A stretch of DNA of 64,000 bases from Pseudomonas sp. MM211 (GTDB lineage: Bacteria > Pseudomonadota > Gammaproteobacteria > Pseudomonadales > Pseudomonadaceae): NCBI RefSeq assembly GCF_020386635.1, contig NZ_CP081942.1, positions 1,798,001-1,862,000 of the forward strand. Direction: 5' to 3'. The translations under genes and the position numbers were made by a program. This document shows, in pieces, positions 54,842 through 62,530 of the stretch (position 1 is the first letter of the stretch; each line of letters opens with the position of its first letter). The notes under the pieces are model-generated. The model was given only the letters and a program-made list of their open reading frames with translations. It did not search any database and had not been told where the DNA came from.

Positions 54842-54860
54842 GTCGTCAGATACCAGAAAG

Positions 54861-54893
54861 CAGAAAGCCGGCGTTGCCGGCTTTCTGCGTTTT
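54861..54893 (+). terminator. terminator after the epimerase gene
   Basis: A perfect 12-bp stem (54861-54872 with 54876-54887), GTT loop, then CGTTTT. Confidence 0.82.
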
Positions 54894-54974
54894 AGGGGGG
54901 CTTGGCAGCTGTGCACGGACTTTCGACCTGGGCAAATGGCCGCTACAAGGCAGAAGCTTACTTTCAGCGACCTC

Positions 54975-55043
54975 GTGGGAGCGGCTTTAGCCGCGAGCTC
55001 TTTATACCTAGACAGACCAAATCGGGGCTAAAGCCCCTCCCAC
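54975..55043. repeat. REP-type inverted pair, second subfamily
   Basis: Starts GTGGGAGCGGCTTTAGCCGC and ends with an inverted relative GGCTAAAGCCCCTCCCAC. Same design as the 9485 repeat but with the TTTAGCC palindrome. Lies between convergent transcripts. Confidence 0.72.
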
Positions 55044-55098
55044 AAAAGCAGCAGCACCCCATGTCCGCTCCCGCCACATTGCGCTCGTAAGCAGGTTC

Positions 55099-55791
55099 CT
55101 AGAACTTGTAGCCCAGGCCAACCATGTACACGAACGGATCGACGTCGACGTCTACCTTGGCGCGTACGCCGAGGCCGGGGTGGTCGACGTAGGCGGTGGT
55201 GTCGATGTCGATGTAGCGCGCCTGGGCGTTGATCAGCAGGTTGTCGGTGAGCATGTAGTCGGCACCGATCTGCCAGGCCAGGCCCCAGGAATTCTTCGCC
55301 CGGAAATTGTCGAAGCCGGCTGTGCTGGCGCGGCTGCCTACGTGTTCGTCATAGATCCAGGTGTAGTTGATGCCGGCGCCGACATAGGGCTGGAACACCG
55401 ATTTCGAGTCGAGCGGGTAGTAGACGACGCTCAGGGTCGGTGGCAGGTGTTTCAAGGTGCCGAGTTTGCCGTTGGCGGCATCCAGCGCGGTGCCCTTGAT
55501 CTTCACGTCATGTTCGAACGGCGTGGCGGCGAGCAGTTCGATGCCGATGTTGTCAGTGAGCATGTAGGCGAAGTTGAGGCCCAGCTGAGTGTCGCTGCTC
55601 ATGGTCGCCTTGCCGCTCAGGTCGGTACCGGCAAGGCCGCCGCGGTCGACCTTGACCGTGGAGCTGTCGGCTTTCGGGTTGACCGTGATGGCGCCCGCGC
55701 GAACGAGGATATCTCCGGCCTGGTGCGCCTGCGCCGCAGAGGCAGCCAGCGCCAGGGCGATCAGAGAGGCAGAGAACAGCGACTTGTACAT
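55099..55791 (-). CDS. oprG: OmpW family outer membrane porin (OprG)
   Basis: Eight-stranded outer-membrane barrel for small or hydrophobic molecules. The 230-aa precursor has a signal peptide cut after AAQAHQA (near residue 22). OmpW signatures include LGLNFAYMLTDNIGIELLAA and PYVGAGINYTWIYDE, and it ends in the C-terminal aromatic F typical of barrels (GLGYKF). ATG 55791 is preceded by AGGAGCTCACC on its strand. In P. aeruginosa oprG is under anaerobic control; a TTGAG-N4-GTCAA palindrome lies 70-83 nt upstream. It neighbours the zinc operon as PA4067 neighbours PA4066 (from memory). Confidence 0.9.
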   Translation of the reverse strand: MYKSLFSASLIALALAASAAQAHQAGDILVRAGAITVNPKADSSTVKVDRGGLAGTDLSGKATMSSDTQLGLNFAYMLTDNIGIELLAATPFEHDVKIKGTALDAANGKLGTLKHLPPTLSVVYYPLDSKSVFQPYVGAGINYTWIYDEHVGSRASTAGFDNFRAKNSWGLAWQIGADYMLTDNLLINAQARYIDIDTTAYVDHPGLGVRAKVDVDVDPFVYMVGLGYKF

Positions 55792-55860
55792 GGTGAGCTC
55801 CTAACGGGTCATACGATAATCTCGGATGACGTCAGGTTAGGGCGCCTGGCGAAGCGTCCT

Positions 55861-55874
55861 TTGACTCAGCTCAA
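55861..55874 (-). promoter_or_regulatory. possible Anr/Dnr-type box upstream of oprG
   Basis: TTGAGCTGAGTCAA on the minus strand resembles TTGAT-N4-ATCAA, keeping TTGA and TCAA at the right spacing. I could not fix a matching -10 at the usual -41.5 distance. Confidence 0.3.
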
Positions 55875-55912
55875 TGCTCATGGACGGCAGGGTGCGACTT
55901 TTTGCCACGATG

Positions 55913-56434
55913 TCAGTTGGCCGGCAGCTCGTATGGGTAGATTTTGTCCGCAGCCATCTGATAACCGACTTCGGCCAGCTCACTGCTGCTGTGCTCGACC
56001 TTCAGTGGGCCCTCGATCCAGAACGGCTGGTACAGCGCATCAAGCAGCACGCCCAGTTCGGCGGTGACATGGATGATCTGGTTGGAGGGTGGTGGCGGCA
56101 CGTGGATGCAGGCGCCGAAGTAGGGCACCAGCAGGAACTCGGTAACCCGACCTTCCTCGGTTACGTCCAGCGGCACGATATAGCCCGGAATCTTGATCTG
56201 CTGGCCGTCCATCTCCTTGACCACTGGCGCAGACGGAAACTGCTGCAGCGAGGCGGCGCCCCCTTCGGAAAGCGCGTCGCCCAGCTGCGACATGTCATGC
56301 ATCGGCGTCATCTGGGCGATCTGTGGCGGCGCGTTCTCGGGAATCAGCTCCTGCCAGTTCAGCGTGCGCAGTTTGGCAGCCCACAGCGGAGCTGCCAGGG
56401 TCATGAGAAGGGCGATGAGCAGAGCGCGGAACAT
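55913..56434 (-). CDS. DUF3299 periplasmic protein of the zinc operon
   Basis: A 173-aa exported protein: signal peptide of about 20 residues ending PLWAA, then the DUF3299 core with GYIVPLD and FLLVPYFGACIHVPPPPSNQ (near 100-119). The Cys/His in GACIHVPPPP could bind metal, but this is inference. ATG 56434 has GAGGT 7 nt before it. It would be the last gene of the operon that starts at 59323, but an intrinsic terminator and a 141-bp repeat element stand between it and the permease. The P. aeruginosa relative PA4066 is induced by zinc limitation (from memory). Confidence 0.82.
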   Translation of the reverse strand: MFRALLIALLMTLAAPLWAAKLRTLNWQELIPENAPPQIAQMTPMHDMSQLGDALSEGGAASLQQFPSAPVVKEMDGQQIKIPGYIVPLDVTEEGRVTEFLLVPYFGACIHVPPPPSNQIIHVTAELGVLLDALYQPFWIEGPLKVEHSSSELAEVGYQMAADKIYPYELPAN

Positions 56435-56448
56435 GACACTACCTCTTG

Positions 56449-56476
56449 ATTGAAAACGGAGCCGCTGCCGGCTCCG
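56449..56476 (-). terminator. intrinsic terminator inside the zinc operon
   Basis: Minus strand: an 8-bp perfect stem CGGAGCCG/CGGCTCCG (56469-56476 with 56457-56464), GCAG loop, then TTTTC. It lies directly before the DUF3299 ribosome site, so it should lower that gene's expression. Confidence 0.65.
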
Positions 56477-56483
56477 AATATTC

Positions 56484-56624
56484 AGAACCTATTCACGATT
56501 GTGCGAGCTAGAGCCCTGCAAGGCGAAAATAAGCGAGGAAGCGGAGTTTACTGATGTAAATGAGCTTTCCGAGCTTGTTTTCAACGCCGCAGGGCCGACG
56601 CGCAGCCGATCGTGAGTAGGTTCT
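56484..56624. mobile_element. MITE-like 141-bp inverted-repeat element
   Basis: The ends AGAACCTATTCACGAT (56484-56499) and ATCGTGAGTAGGTTCT (56609-56624) are inverted repeats with one mismatch. Inner arms GCCCTGC (near 56513) and GCAGGGC (near 56588) extend the fold, and a TTTAC-TGAT-GTAAA palindrome sits in the middle. No open frame. The right end meets the stop codon of the ABC permease. I recall similar non-coding repeats in pseudomonads, but no second copy is in the window and no clear target duplication was seen. Confidence 0.6.
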
Positions 56625-57886
56625 CAGAGGCGGATGGACAGACCATCTGCCAACGACTGCCGATAGGCCCGCCAGGCCGGTACGCAGCCCATCAGCAGAG
56701 CGGCCGCCAGAATAGCGCCGAGCAGCGTCCACTCATAGGGTGTCGGCGCACTCAATGGCAGATACAGCCCGTAGTTGGCCTGCACATAACCCTGTGCGCT
56801 GGCGATGCCGCCGTACAGCAGGGCGACACCGGCGACGACGCCCGCCACGGCCAGGGAGAAGGCTTCGAGGATCAGCAGGCTGGCGACGTGCCACGGCCGC
56901 GCCCCCACCGAACGGAGGATGGCCATCTCCCGGCGCCGTTCGTTGAGGCTGGTGAGGATGGCCGTGAGCATGCCGATCAATCCCGTCAGCACCACGAACA
57001 ACGACACAACGAACAGCGCCTTTTCTGCCGTGCCCATCAGGCTCCACAACTCCTGCAGCGCAACGCCAGGGAGAATCGCCAGCAGCGGTTCGCCGCGGTA
57101 CTCGTTGACCTCGCGCTGAACCGCGAAGGTGGCGATCTTGCTCTTCAGGCCGAGCATCACCGCGGTGATGGCCTTGGGCTGCAGGTTCATCTCCCGAGCC
57201 TGGTCGGCGCTTATCTTGCCGGCGCCGCGGGCCGGTACGCCGTTTTGCCAGTCGACGTGTAGCGCCTCCATGCCCTCCAAGGAAATATGCAGGGTGCGAT
57301 CCACCGGCGTGCCGGTGCGGGCGAGGATGCCGCTGACCACGAACGGCTTGTCATCGTGCTGCTGCAGGCTGATGGTCGCGACCCCATGGGACAGCACCAG
57401 TTTGTCGCCGAGCTTGTAGTTCAGGGCCTGGGCCACTTCGGCGCCCAGTACCACCTCGAAGAGGTCGTGGAAGCGTTCGCCTTGAGCCAGTTGCAGCGAC
57501 TGTCCACGCCCGTAGTGGTAATGGTCGAAATAACCCGCGTCGGTGCCCATCACCCGGTAGCCTCGGTGCGAGTCGCCCAGAGAAATCGGGATGGCCCAGT
57601 CGACCTGGCGGTGCGCGGCGAGCTTCTCGAAACTGTCCCAGCGGATGTTGTTGGTGGCATTGCCGATACGGAACACCGAGTACAGCAGCAGATTCACGCT
57701 GCCGGAACGGGCGCCGACGATCAGGTCGGTACCACTGATGGTATTGGCGAAGCTGGCGCGGGCTTCGGTGCGCACCCGCTCCACGGCGAGCAGCAGACAC
57801 ACCGACAGGGCGATGGCGAAGACCGTGAGCAGAGCGGTGAAGCGGCGGTTGGCCAGACTGGCCAAGGCGAGTCGTAACAGGAACAC
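56624..57886 (-). CDS. ABC transporter permease, MacB/LolC-like (FtsX family)
   Basis: A 420-aa inner-membrane protein with one membrane span near residues 15-40, a large periplasmic domain (about 45-285) and three more spans in the C-terminal third, the FtsX/MacB topology. The ERRREMAILRSVGARPW box (near 320-336) is the cytoplasmic coupling motif of this family. The start is GTG 57886, placed one base after the ATPase stop; the longer frame upstream only mirrors the ATPase gene. With the ATPase it should form a mechanotransmission-type transporter, not a classical importer. In P. aeruginosa the equivalent operon responds to zinc limitation. Confidence 0.86.
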   Translation of the reverse strand: MFLLRLALASLANRRFTALLTVFAIALSVCLLLAVERVRTEARASFANTISGTDLIVGARSGSVNLLLYSVFRIGNATNNIRWDSFEKLAAHRQVDWAIPISLGDSHRGYRVMGTDAGYFDHYHYGRGQSLQLAQGERFHDLFEVVLGAEVAQALNYKLGDKLVLSHGVATISLQQHDDKPFVVSGILARTGTPVDRTLHISLEGMEALHVDWQNGVPARGAGKISADQAREMNLQPKAITAVMLGLKSKIATFAVQREVNEYRGEPLLAILPGVALQELWSLMGTAEKALFVVSLFVVLTGLIGMLTAILTSLNERRREMAILRSVGARPWHVASLLILEAFSLAVAGVVAGVALLYGGIASAQGYVQANYGLYLPLSAPTPYEWTLLGAILAAALLMGCVPAWRAYRQSLADGLSIRL

Positions 57887-57887
57887 C

Positions 57888-58595
57888 TCAGACCTCCTGG
57901 GGTTTGCTGGCGCGGTTGAGTTCGGCCAGCGACAGGCTGCGGTCGAACAGCGGGGCCAGGCTCTGGTCGTGGCTGACGAACAGCAGGCTGGCGCCGACAT
58001 CTCGGCATTCGCCGAACAGTAGTTCGAGGAAGGCCTGGCGCGCATCGGCGTCCAGCGCCGAAGTCGGTTCGTCGGCAATCACCAGCTCCGGCTGGCCGAT
58101 CAGTGCGCGAGCCGCGGCTACGCGCTGTTGCTGGCCGATGGAAAGCGAGTCCGCACGCCGTTCGAGCAACTCTGGGCGCAGGCCCAGGTGCTCCAACAGT
58201 TTCGCCGCCGCCTGATCCACGCTGCCATAGCGCTGCGTTGCACGTTGTGCACGAAGGCTGGAGAAGCGGCAGGGCAGTTCGACGTTGGCGCGAACGCTGA
58301 GAAAGGGCAGCAGGTTGAATTGCTGAAAGATGTAGCCGGTGTGGTCGACACGGAAGCGATCCCGGCGCGCTGCCGAGAGGGCGGCGAGATCCTCGCCGAG
58401 CAGGCGAATGTTGCCTCGGCCAGGCTTCTGCACGCCGCCGAGCAGGCCGAGCAGGGTGGTCTTGCCACTGCCGCTGGGGCCCTTGAGAAACAGGGTTTCG
58501 CCGCGCTGCAGGTGAAAATTCGGGATATCCAGAAGCTCGTCCTGGCCGGGCCAGGAGAAACCGAGGTCGGTGAGTTCGATCAGTGCTGAGGTCAT
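57888..58595 (-). CDS. ABC transporter ATP-binding protein, LolD/MacB-like
   Basis: A 235-aa cytoplasmic ATPase. Walker A GPSGSGKTT lies near 37-45, the Q-loop FQQFNLLPFLSV near 89-100, signature LSIGQQQRVAAARAL near 149-163, Walker B LVIADEPTSAL near 170, and the switch His in FVSHDQ near 205. The signature LSIGQ replaces the usual LSGGQ. ATG 58595 gives the family start. Its stop precedes the permease GTG by one base. It is separated from the His-rich gene by 128 nt with a strong hairpin. Confidence 0.88.
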   Translation of the reverse strand: MTSALIELTDLGFSWPGQDELLDIPNFHLQRGETLFLKGPSGSGKTTLLGLLGGVQKPGRGNIRLLGEDLAALSAARRDRFRVDHTGYIFQQFNLLPFLSVRANVELPCRFSSLRAQRATQRYGSVDQAAAKLLEHLGLRPELLERRADSLSIGQQQRVAAARALIGQPELVIADEPTSALDADARQAFLELLFGECRDVGASLLFVSHDQSLAPLFDRSLSLAELNRASKPQEV

Positions 58596-58687
58596 GGGGA
58601 CTGCTGGCGCTGGAGATGAAAGGGGCAAGTGTGCCAGTCATGGGCGCGAAATGCTGACCCGAGGGGTGTTGCAGGACGTGTGCGAAT

Positions 58688-58715
58688 GCGGATGCCTCCT
58701 GCTGGAGGCATCCGC
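58688..58715 (-). other. perfect hairpin between the His-rich gene and the ABC ATPase gene
   Basis: A 12-bp perfect stem (58688-58699 with 58704-58715) and 4-nt loop, starting 8 nt after the DUF2796 stop on the minus strand. No T-run, so more likely a stability or processing element than a terminator. Confidence 0.55.
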
Positions 58716-58723
58716 CAAGCCGA

Positions 58724-59323
58724 TCAGAACGTCAGTTGTGCATTGGCCGGCGTCGACTCGACACCCTGCTGGCCGCTTGGGCCGATCAGTTGCACGTTGA
58801 TCTTCTGGGTCGCCGGGAACTGCTTGTAGAAGGCCGACAGGTCGAGCGTCTTCAGAGCGCCCGGCTGTTTGCAGGTAAAGCTGTAGTCGGCATCGATATC
58901 GCTGTGCTCGTGGTGATGCTCGTCGCCGTCAGCATGTTCATCGTGGTCGTGGTCGTGGTCGTGGTCGGCTTCAGCGTTACCGAACAGCGGGCTTTGCAGT
59001 TCATGCTCGGTGAGGCTGCAACCGGCTGCAGCGGGCAGGCTGAACAGCGCGAGTGGCTTTTCCAGCAGAGCGCGGGCGGCGGCGACGGTTTTCTTGTCGG
59101 CCTCGCTGGTTGCGGCATGCTCGAAGCCGACGATGTTCATGGCCGGGCTCTCCAGTTCGATCTCCAGGGTGTTGCCCTCGAGCGCGACGTTCAGCGTGGC
59201 GACACCGTGCTCATGTTTGCCGAGGCTACCGTGTTCATGGTCGTGATCGTGGTCATGGTTCTGTGCGTGAACAGCGGCCAGAGGAAGCAGGGCGAAGGGC
59301 AGGGCGAGCAATAGGCGGCGCAT
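58724..59323 (-). CDS. DUF2796 histidine-rich periplasmic metal-binding protein
   Basis: A 199-aa exported protein. The signal peptide (about 1-21, ending VHAQ) is followed at once by a His/Asp tract (NHDHDHDHEHG, near 22-32), the KHEHGVATLNVALEG stretch typical of DUF2796, and a second long His/Asp/Glu tract (about 122-143). Such tracts bind zinc, and the family is found beside zinc ABC operons. It is the first gene after the Zur-type operator at 59357-59364, so it is probably made under zinc shortage. ATG 59323 is clear. Confidence 0.85.
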   Translation of the reverse strand: MRRLLLALPFALLPLAAVHAQNHDHDHDHEHGSLGKHEHGVATLNVALEGNTLEIELESPAMNIVGFEHAATSEADKKTVAAARALLEKPLALFSLPAAAGCSLTEHELQSPLFGNAEADHDHDHDHDEHADGDEHHHEHSDIDADYSFTCKQPGALKTLDLSAFYKQFPATQKINVQLIGPSGQQGVESTPANAQLTF

Positions 59324-59356
59324 GAAAAGGCTCCGATGCGTTGAAGGTATTGATAC

Positions 59357-59364
59357 GTTATAAC
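59357..59364 (-). promoter_or_regulatory. Zur-type operator core upstream of the zinc operon
   Basis: Perfect palindrome GTTATAAC inside ATACGTTATAACAAAT, 34 nt before the DUF2796 start. It is the core of gamma-proteobacterial Zur boxes. Confidence 0.6.
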
Positions 59365-59444
59365 AAATTTATGGGCGGAGATAGAGGGGATGCTTGGTTT
59401 GCCTGCCTGTGGGAGCATGGCATCCGGATAGTTTGGAGGTGGTG

Positions 59445-59795
59445 ATGGTGCGTATTCGTGGACGGATCGGCGACTGGCCGGTGGATTTGACGGTGGAACT
59501 CGATCCACAGGACTGGGCGCAACTGACGGCAGCTGTACCGGTGGCTGCGCAGAGCACGGCCGCGGCGACACCTCAGACGGTTCAGCCTGATCAGGACGGC
59601 CAATGGCAAACGGTACTCGAGCTGTTGCGCCGCGCCGGGCGTGTCGAGGGGCCGCAGTTGTTGGCGCAACTGGCTGCTCTGGCTGGCGGTGAGGTGGCGG
59701 GCAAGCGCTTGTTGGTGCGCCTGCGTCATTGCGAGCAGGTACGCATGGAAACCGGCCCGGATGCGCCGGTTTATTGCTGGGTAGAACAGTCGTAA
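59445..59795 (+). CDS. conserved hypothetical protein
   Basis: A 116-aa soluble protein, opening VRIRGRIGDWPVDLTVELD, with an Ala/Thr/Gln linker (about 35-55) and a C-terminal helical part (WQTVLELLRRAGRVEG). No family recognised with certainty. ATG 59445 has GGAGGTGG just upstream. It is divergent from the zinc operon, sharing the 121-nt gap with the Zur core, so its expression could also be affected. A homologue at the same place in P. aeruginosa is recalled but has no known role. Confidence 0.68.
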   Translation: MVRIRGRIGDWPVDLTVELDPQDWAQLTAAVPVAAQSTAAATPQTVQPDQDGQWQTVLELLRRAGRVEGPQLLAQLAALAGGEVAGKRLLVRLRHCEQVRMETGPDAPVYCWVEQS

Positions 59796-59808
59796 CCAGC
59801 AAGTCTTT

Positions 59809-59877
59809 GTAGGAGCCGGCTTGCCGGCGATAGCGATGTCGACATCAACATTGCATCTCCGGCAAGCGAGCTCCTAC
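59809..59877. repeat. REP-type inverted pair
   Basis: Starts GTAGGAGCCGGCTTGCCGGC and ends GGCAAGCGAGCTCCTAC, the same family as 9485-9545. Lies between two convergent genes. Confidence 0.78.
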
Positions 59878-59894
59878 GGGACAGGTTCTCGGAA

Positions 59895-60767
59895 TTAATA
59901 GAGGGCCTGATACACCCGGCGGCGGTAGGTGGTCACCAGCGGGTGGTCGTTGCCGAGCAGGTCGAACACTTGCAGCAGGGTCTTGTGGGGCAGGCCGTCG
60001 GCGTAGTTGCGGTTGCGCACGAAGAGTTTCAGCAGGGCCTCCAGAGCCGGCTCGTATTGCTGACGGGCGAGCTGCTGGATGGCCAGTTGTAGAGTGGCCT
60101 CGTCGTCTTCTGCATTCTGCGCCAGGCGACTCTTCAGGGTGGCGGCATCCGGCAGTTCGGCCGCTTCGCGCAGGAAGGTCAGTTGCGCGCGTGCACCAGC
60201 CAGGGCCTGTTTGTGTTCATCACCCTTTACCGCATCGAGTACCTGCTGCGCCTCGCCCAGTTCGCCACGCTCGGCCAGGCAGCGGGCATACAGAATCAGC
60301 GCGGCAGCGTTGCTGTTGTCCTCGCCGAGTTTCTGCTTGAGCAGGGCTTCGGCCTCGCCGATGCGGCCATCGGCGAAGGCTTGCTGGGCTACTTCCAGCA
60401 GGTCGGCCTCAGGCGCAGCAGGCTCGGCGACATGGGGCTGCAGCAGGGCGCGGATCGCCGATTCGGGTTGCGCGCCCTGGAAACCGTCGACCGGTTGACC
60501 ATTCTTGAACAGCACCACGGTCGGCAAACTGCGGATGCCGAAACGGGCGACGATTTCCTGCTCGATATCGCAGTTGACCTTGGCCAGTAGCAATTCACCC
60601 TGATAGCCCACGGTGATCTGCTCCAGCAACGGCATCAGCGCCTTGCAGGGCGCGCACCATTCGGCCCAGAAGTCCACCAGCACAGGCTTGGTGAAGGAGT
60701 TCTCGATGACCAGTTGCTCAAACTGGGCGGCGCCGTTGATCTCGAAGATATAGGGGGTGTCGCTCAT
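59895..60767 (-). CDS. cnoX: thioredoxin-fold chaperone/co-chaperone CnoX (YbbN)
   Basis: A 290-aa protein: thioredoxin domain (about 1-108) followed by a TPR-like helical part (about 120-290). The redox motif WCAPCK (near 37-42) keeps both cysteines, whereas E. coli CnoX has lost one; so this one may act as a real oxidoreductase as well as a holdase that hands substrates to GroEL or DnaK. The cis-Pro region SLPTVVLF is present. ATG 60767 gives the family start. Convergent with the gene at 59445, with a REP pair between. Confidence 0.88.
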   Translation of the reverse strand: MSDTPYIFEINGAAQFEQLVIENSFTKPVLVDFWAEWCAPCKALMPLLEQITVGYQGELLLAKVNCDIEQEIVARFGIRSLPTVVLFKNGQPVDGFQGAQPESAIRALLQPHVAEPAAPEADLLEVAQQAFADGRIGEAEALLKQKLGEDNSNAAALILYARCLAERGELGEAQQVLDAVKGDEHKQALAGARAQLTFLREAAELPDAATLKSRLAQNAEDDEATLQLAIQQLARQQYEPALEALLKLFVRNRNYADGLPHKTLLQVFDLLGNDHPLVTTYRRRVYQALY

Positions 60768-60826
60768 GGTCGGTCTCTGTCCGGGCGAAAATGGGTATGA
60801 CTATAAATGCGGGCGCAGGTGCGCGG

Positions 60827-61489
60827 CTACAAGGGGCCACCTTCGGCATGATAGAGGCTGACGTGGCGGAAGGTTTCCGGCTCTGCCAGATCCGGCCAGG
60901 TACAACCCTCCAGGCCGCCGATGCGTCGATAGGCCGGATGACTGAAGTCCCGCACTCGAGAGTCAGCAACCAACACCTGGCGGGCATGTTCGAGAACGCG
61001 GTCGAGCAGGGGCAGGTTGGCGCGGTCGTAGAGCACGTCGGCGACGATCGCCAGGTCGTAGTCACACCGTTCGGCGAACAGATCACTCGAGTATTCCAGC
61101 TGCACGCCATTGAGTTCGGCATTGGCCTGGCAGGCCGCTAGCGCCAGCGGATCCAGGTCGCAGGCCACCACCTGCGCCGCGCCTGCCCGCACGGCAGCGA
61201 TGGCTGCCACGCCTGAGCCGCTACCGACATCCAGCACCCGTTTGCCGCGTACCCATTCCGGGTGCTGGGCCAGCCAGTCCACCAGTACCAGGCCACTGGC
61301 CCAGCAGAAGCACCAGTAAGGTGGCTCCTCGAGAATGCGTCGAGTTTCTTCAGGGCTGAAGCAGCGATCCATGTTCGCCGGGTCGATCAACCACAGGCGC
61401 AGGTCGGTACCCGGCAGGGTGGTCGCGCTCACGCGGGCATCGCCGAGCAGTTCGCCGAGGGCCGCCTGCAGGTGGTGCGGTGGTGTCAC
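60827..61489 (-). CDS. class I SAM-dependent methyltransferase (ETFB-lysine / Nnt1-like)
   Basis: A 220-aa cytoplasmic protein with the Rossmann SAM site VLDVGSGSGVAAIAAVRAGA (near 84-103), the acidic ACDLDPLAL strand end and DLAIVADVLYD (near 142-152). The PPYWCFCWASGLVLVDWL stretch resembles COG3897 (electron-transfer flavoprotein beta lysine methyltransferases). The start is GTG 61489, overlapping the stop of the lipoprotein gene (GTGA), so the two are co-translated. Substrate not shown; the assignment to a lysine methyltransferase is inference. Confidence 0.78.
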   Translation of the reverse strand: MTPPHHLQAALGELLGDARVSATTLPGTDLRLWLIDPANMDRCFSPEETRRILEEPPYWCFCWASGLVLVDWLAQHPEWVRGKRVLDVGSGSGVAAIAAVRAGAAQVVACDLDPLALAACQANAELNGVQLEYSSDLFAERCDYDLAIVADVLYDRANLPLLDRVLEHARQVLVADSRVRDFSHPAYRRIGGLEGCTWPDLAEPETFRHVSLYHAEGGPL

Positions 61490-61923
61490 AGCGCAGGCGT
61501 TACGCGCACTTCGCCGAGTGTTTGGCTCTGCGGCTCACGGATCAACTGGCTAGGCATGTGCAACACCAGCTTGCCCGACTGATGAACGCGGCCGCGCAGC
61601 TCTACGCGGATGCCCTGATCGAAGTTCTCGGGGTTGAACTGCAGGCGGAACGGCAACGGTGCACCGGTTCCACGCAGCAGGATGTTACCCAGCAGCTTGT
61701 GAGGCAGACCGCGTTCATTGATGGTCATGAGTGCCAGTTCCACATCGGCGCCTGCTGGCACGTCGAGTAACGTGCCGGTTATTTCGCGCAGATGCGTCGG
61801 CGTCGCAGCAGGTTCCTGTTGGGGCGCAGGCGCTGCGGGTGGGGCGGCAGGTGGTGGTGTTTCGCCGGCGCAAGCGACGAGCAAGGCGGCGAGACTGAGC
61901 AGGGCGAGCGGGCGCAATGGCAT
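61486..61923 (-). CDS. YbaY family lipoprotein
   Basis: A 145-aa precursor with a lipoprotein signal: MPLRPLALLSLAALLVAC, lipobox LVAC, acylated Cys18 followed by AGE. After a Pro/Ala/Gln linker (about 21-40) comes a domain with ITGTLLDVPAGADVELALM and LPFRLQFNPENFD, the pattern of the YbaY/YscW-type domain. Function unknown; probably anchored to the outer membrane because +2 is Ala. ATG 61923 is chosen over the upstream frame start at 61983 because it begins the signal. Overlaps the methyltransferase gene. Confidence 0.8.
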   Translation of the reverse strand: MPLRPLALLSLAALLVACAGETPPPAAPPAAPAPQQEPAATPTHLREITGTLLDVPAGADVELALMTINERGLPHKLLGNILLRGTGAPLPFRLQFNPENFDQGIRVELRGRVHQSGKLVLHMPSQLIREPQSQTLGEVRVTPAL

Positions 61924-62064
61924 GGAGGGATCCTGGCAGGCGGGCAATGCCTGGATTCTCCCCATAGCCACCGGTGAATGCAAAGGAAAGTGGCCCTGCG
62001 GCGCTTGGCACCGGGTCGGGTGGATGCGCTACCATGCTGGCTTTCCCGCCTGGCTTTCCCAACC

Positions 62065-62529
62065 ATGCACTGCCCCTTCTGCTCTGCCAACGACACCAAG
62101 GTCATCGATTCGCGTCTGGTCGCCGAGGGCGATCAGGTGCGTCGCCGCCGAGAATGCCTGGCCTGTGGTGAGCGTTTCACCACCTTCGAGACCGCCGAGC
62201 TGGTGATGCCACGCCTGATCAAGCAGGACGGCAGCCGCCAGCCCTTCGACGAAGACAAGCTGCGCGCCGGCATGCAGCGTGCGCTGGAAAAACGCCCGGT
62301 GAGCATCGAGCGGCTGGAGGCGGCCATCGCCCATATCAAACATCGACTACGGGCCACTGGCGAGCGCGAGATCAAGTCGCTGGTGCTTGGCGAGCTGGTG
62401 ATGACCGAGCTGCAGAAACTCGACGAAGTGGCCTATATCCGCTTCGCTTCGGTGTATCGCCGCTTCCAGGATCTCAATGAATTCCGTGAGGAAATCGACC
62501 GTCTTTCCCGCGAGCCCAATCAGGACTGA
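62065..62529 (+). CDS. nrdR: transcriptional repressor NrdR
   Basis: Zinc-ribbon/ATP-cone repressor of ribonucleotide reductase genes that senses ATP and dATP. The 154-aa product has the ribbon CPFC (residues 3-6) and CLAC (31-34), [17 protein letters not shown], and the ATP cone (about 46-136, [18 protein letters not shown]). ATG 62065 gives the exact family start; the longer frame from 61978 is rejected. ribD starts 1 nt after its stop. The nrdR-ribD order is common in gamma-proteobacteria. Confidence 0.96.
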   Translation: MHCPFCSANDTKVIDSRLVAEGDQVRRRRECLACGERFTTFETAELVMPRLIKQDGSRQPFDEDKLRAGMQRALEKRPVSIERLEAAIAHIKHRLRATGEREIKSLVLGELVMTELQKLDEVAYIRFASVYRRFQDLNEFREEIDRLSREPNQD

Positions 62530-62530
62530 G

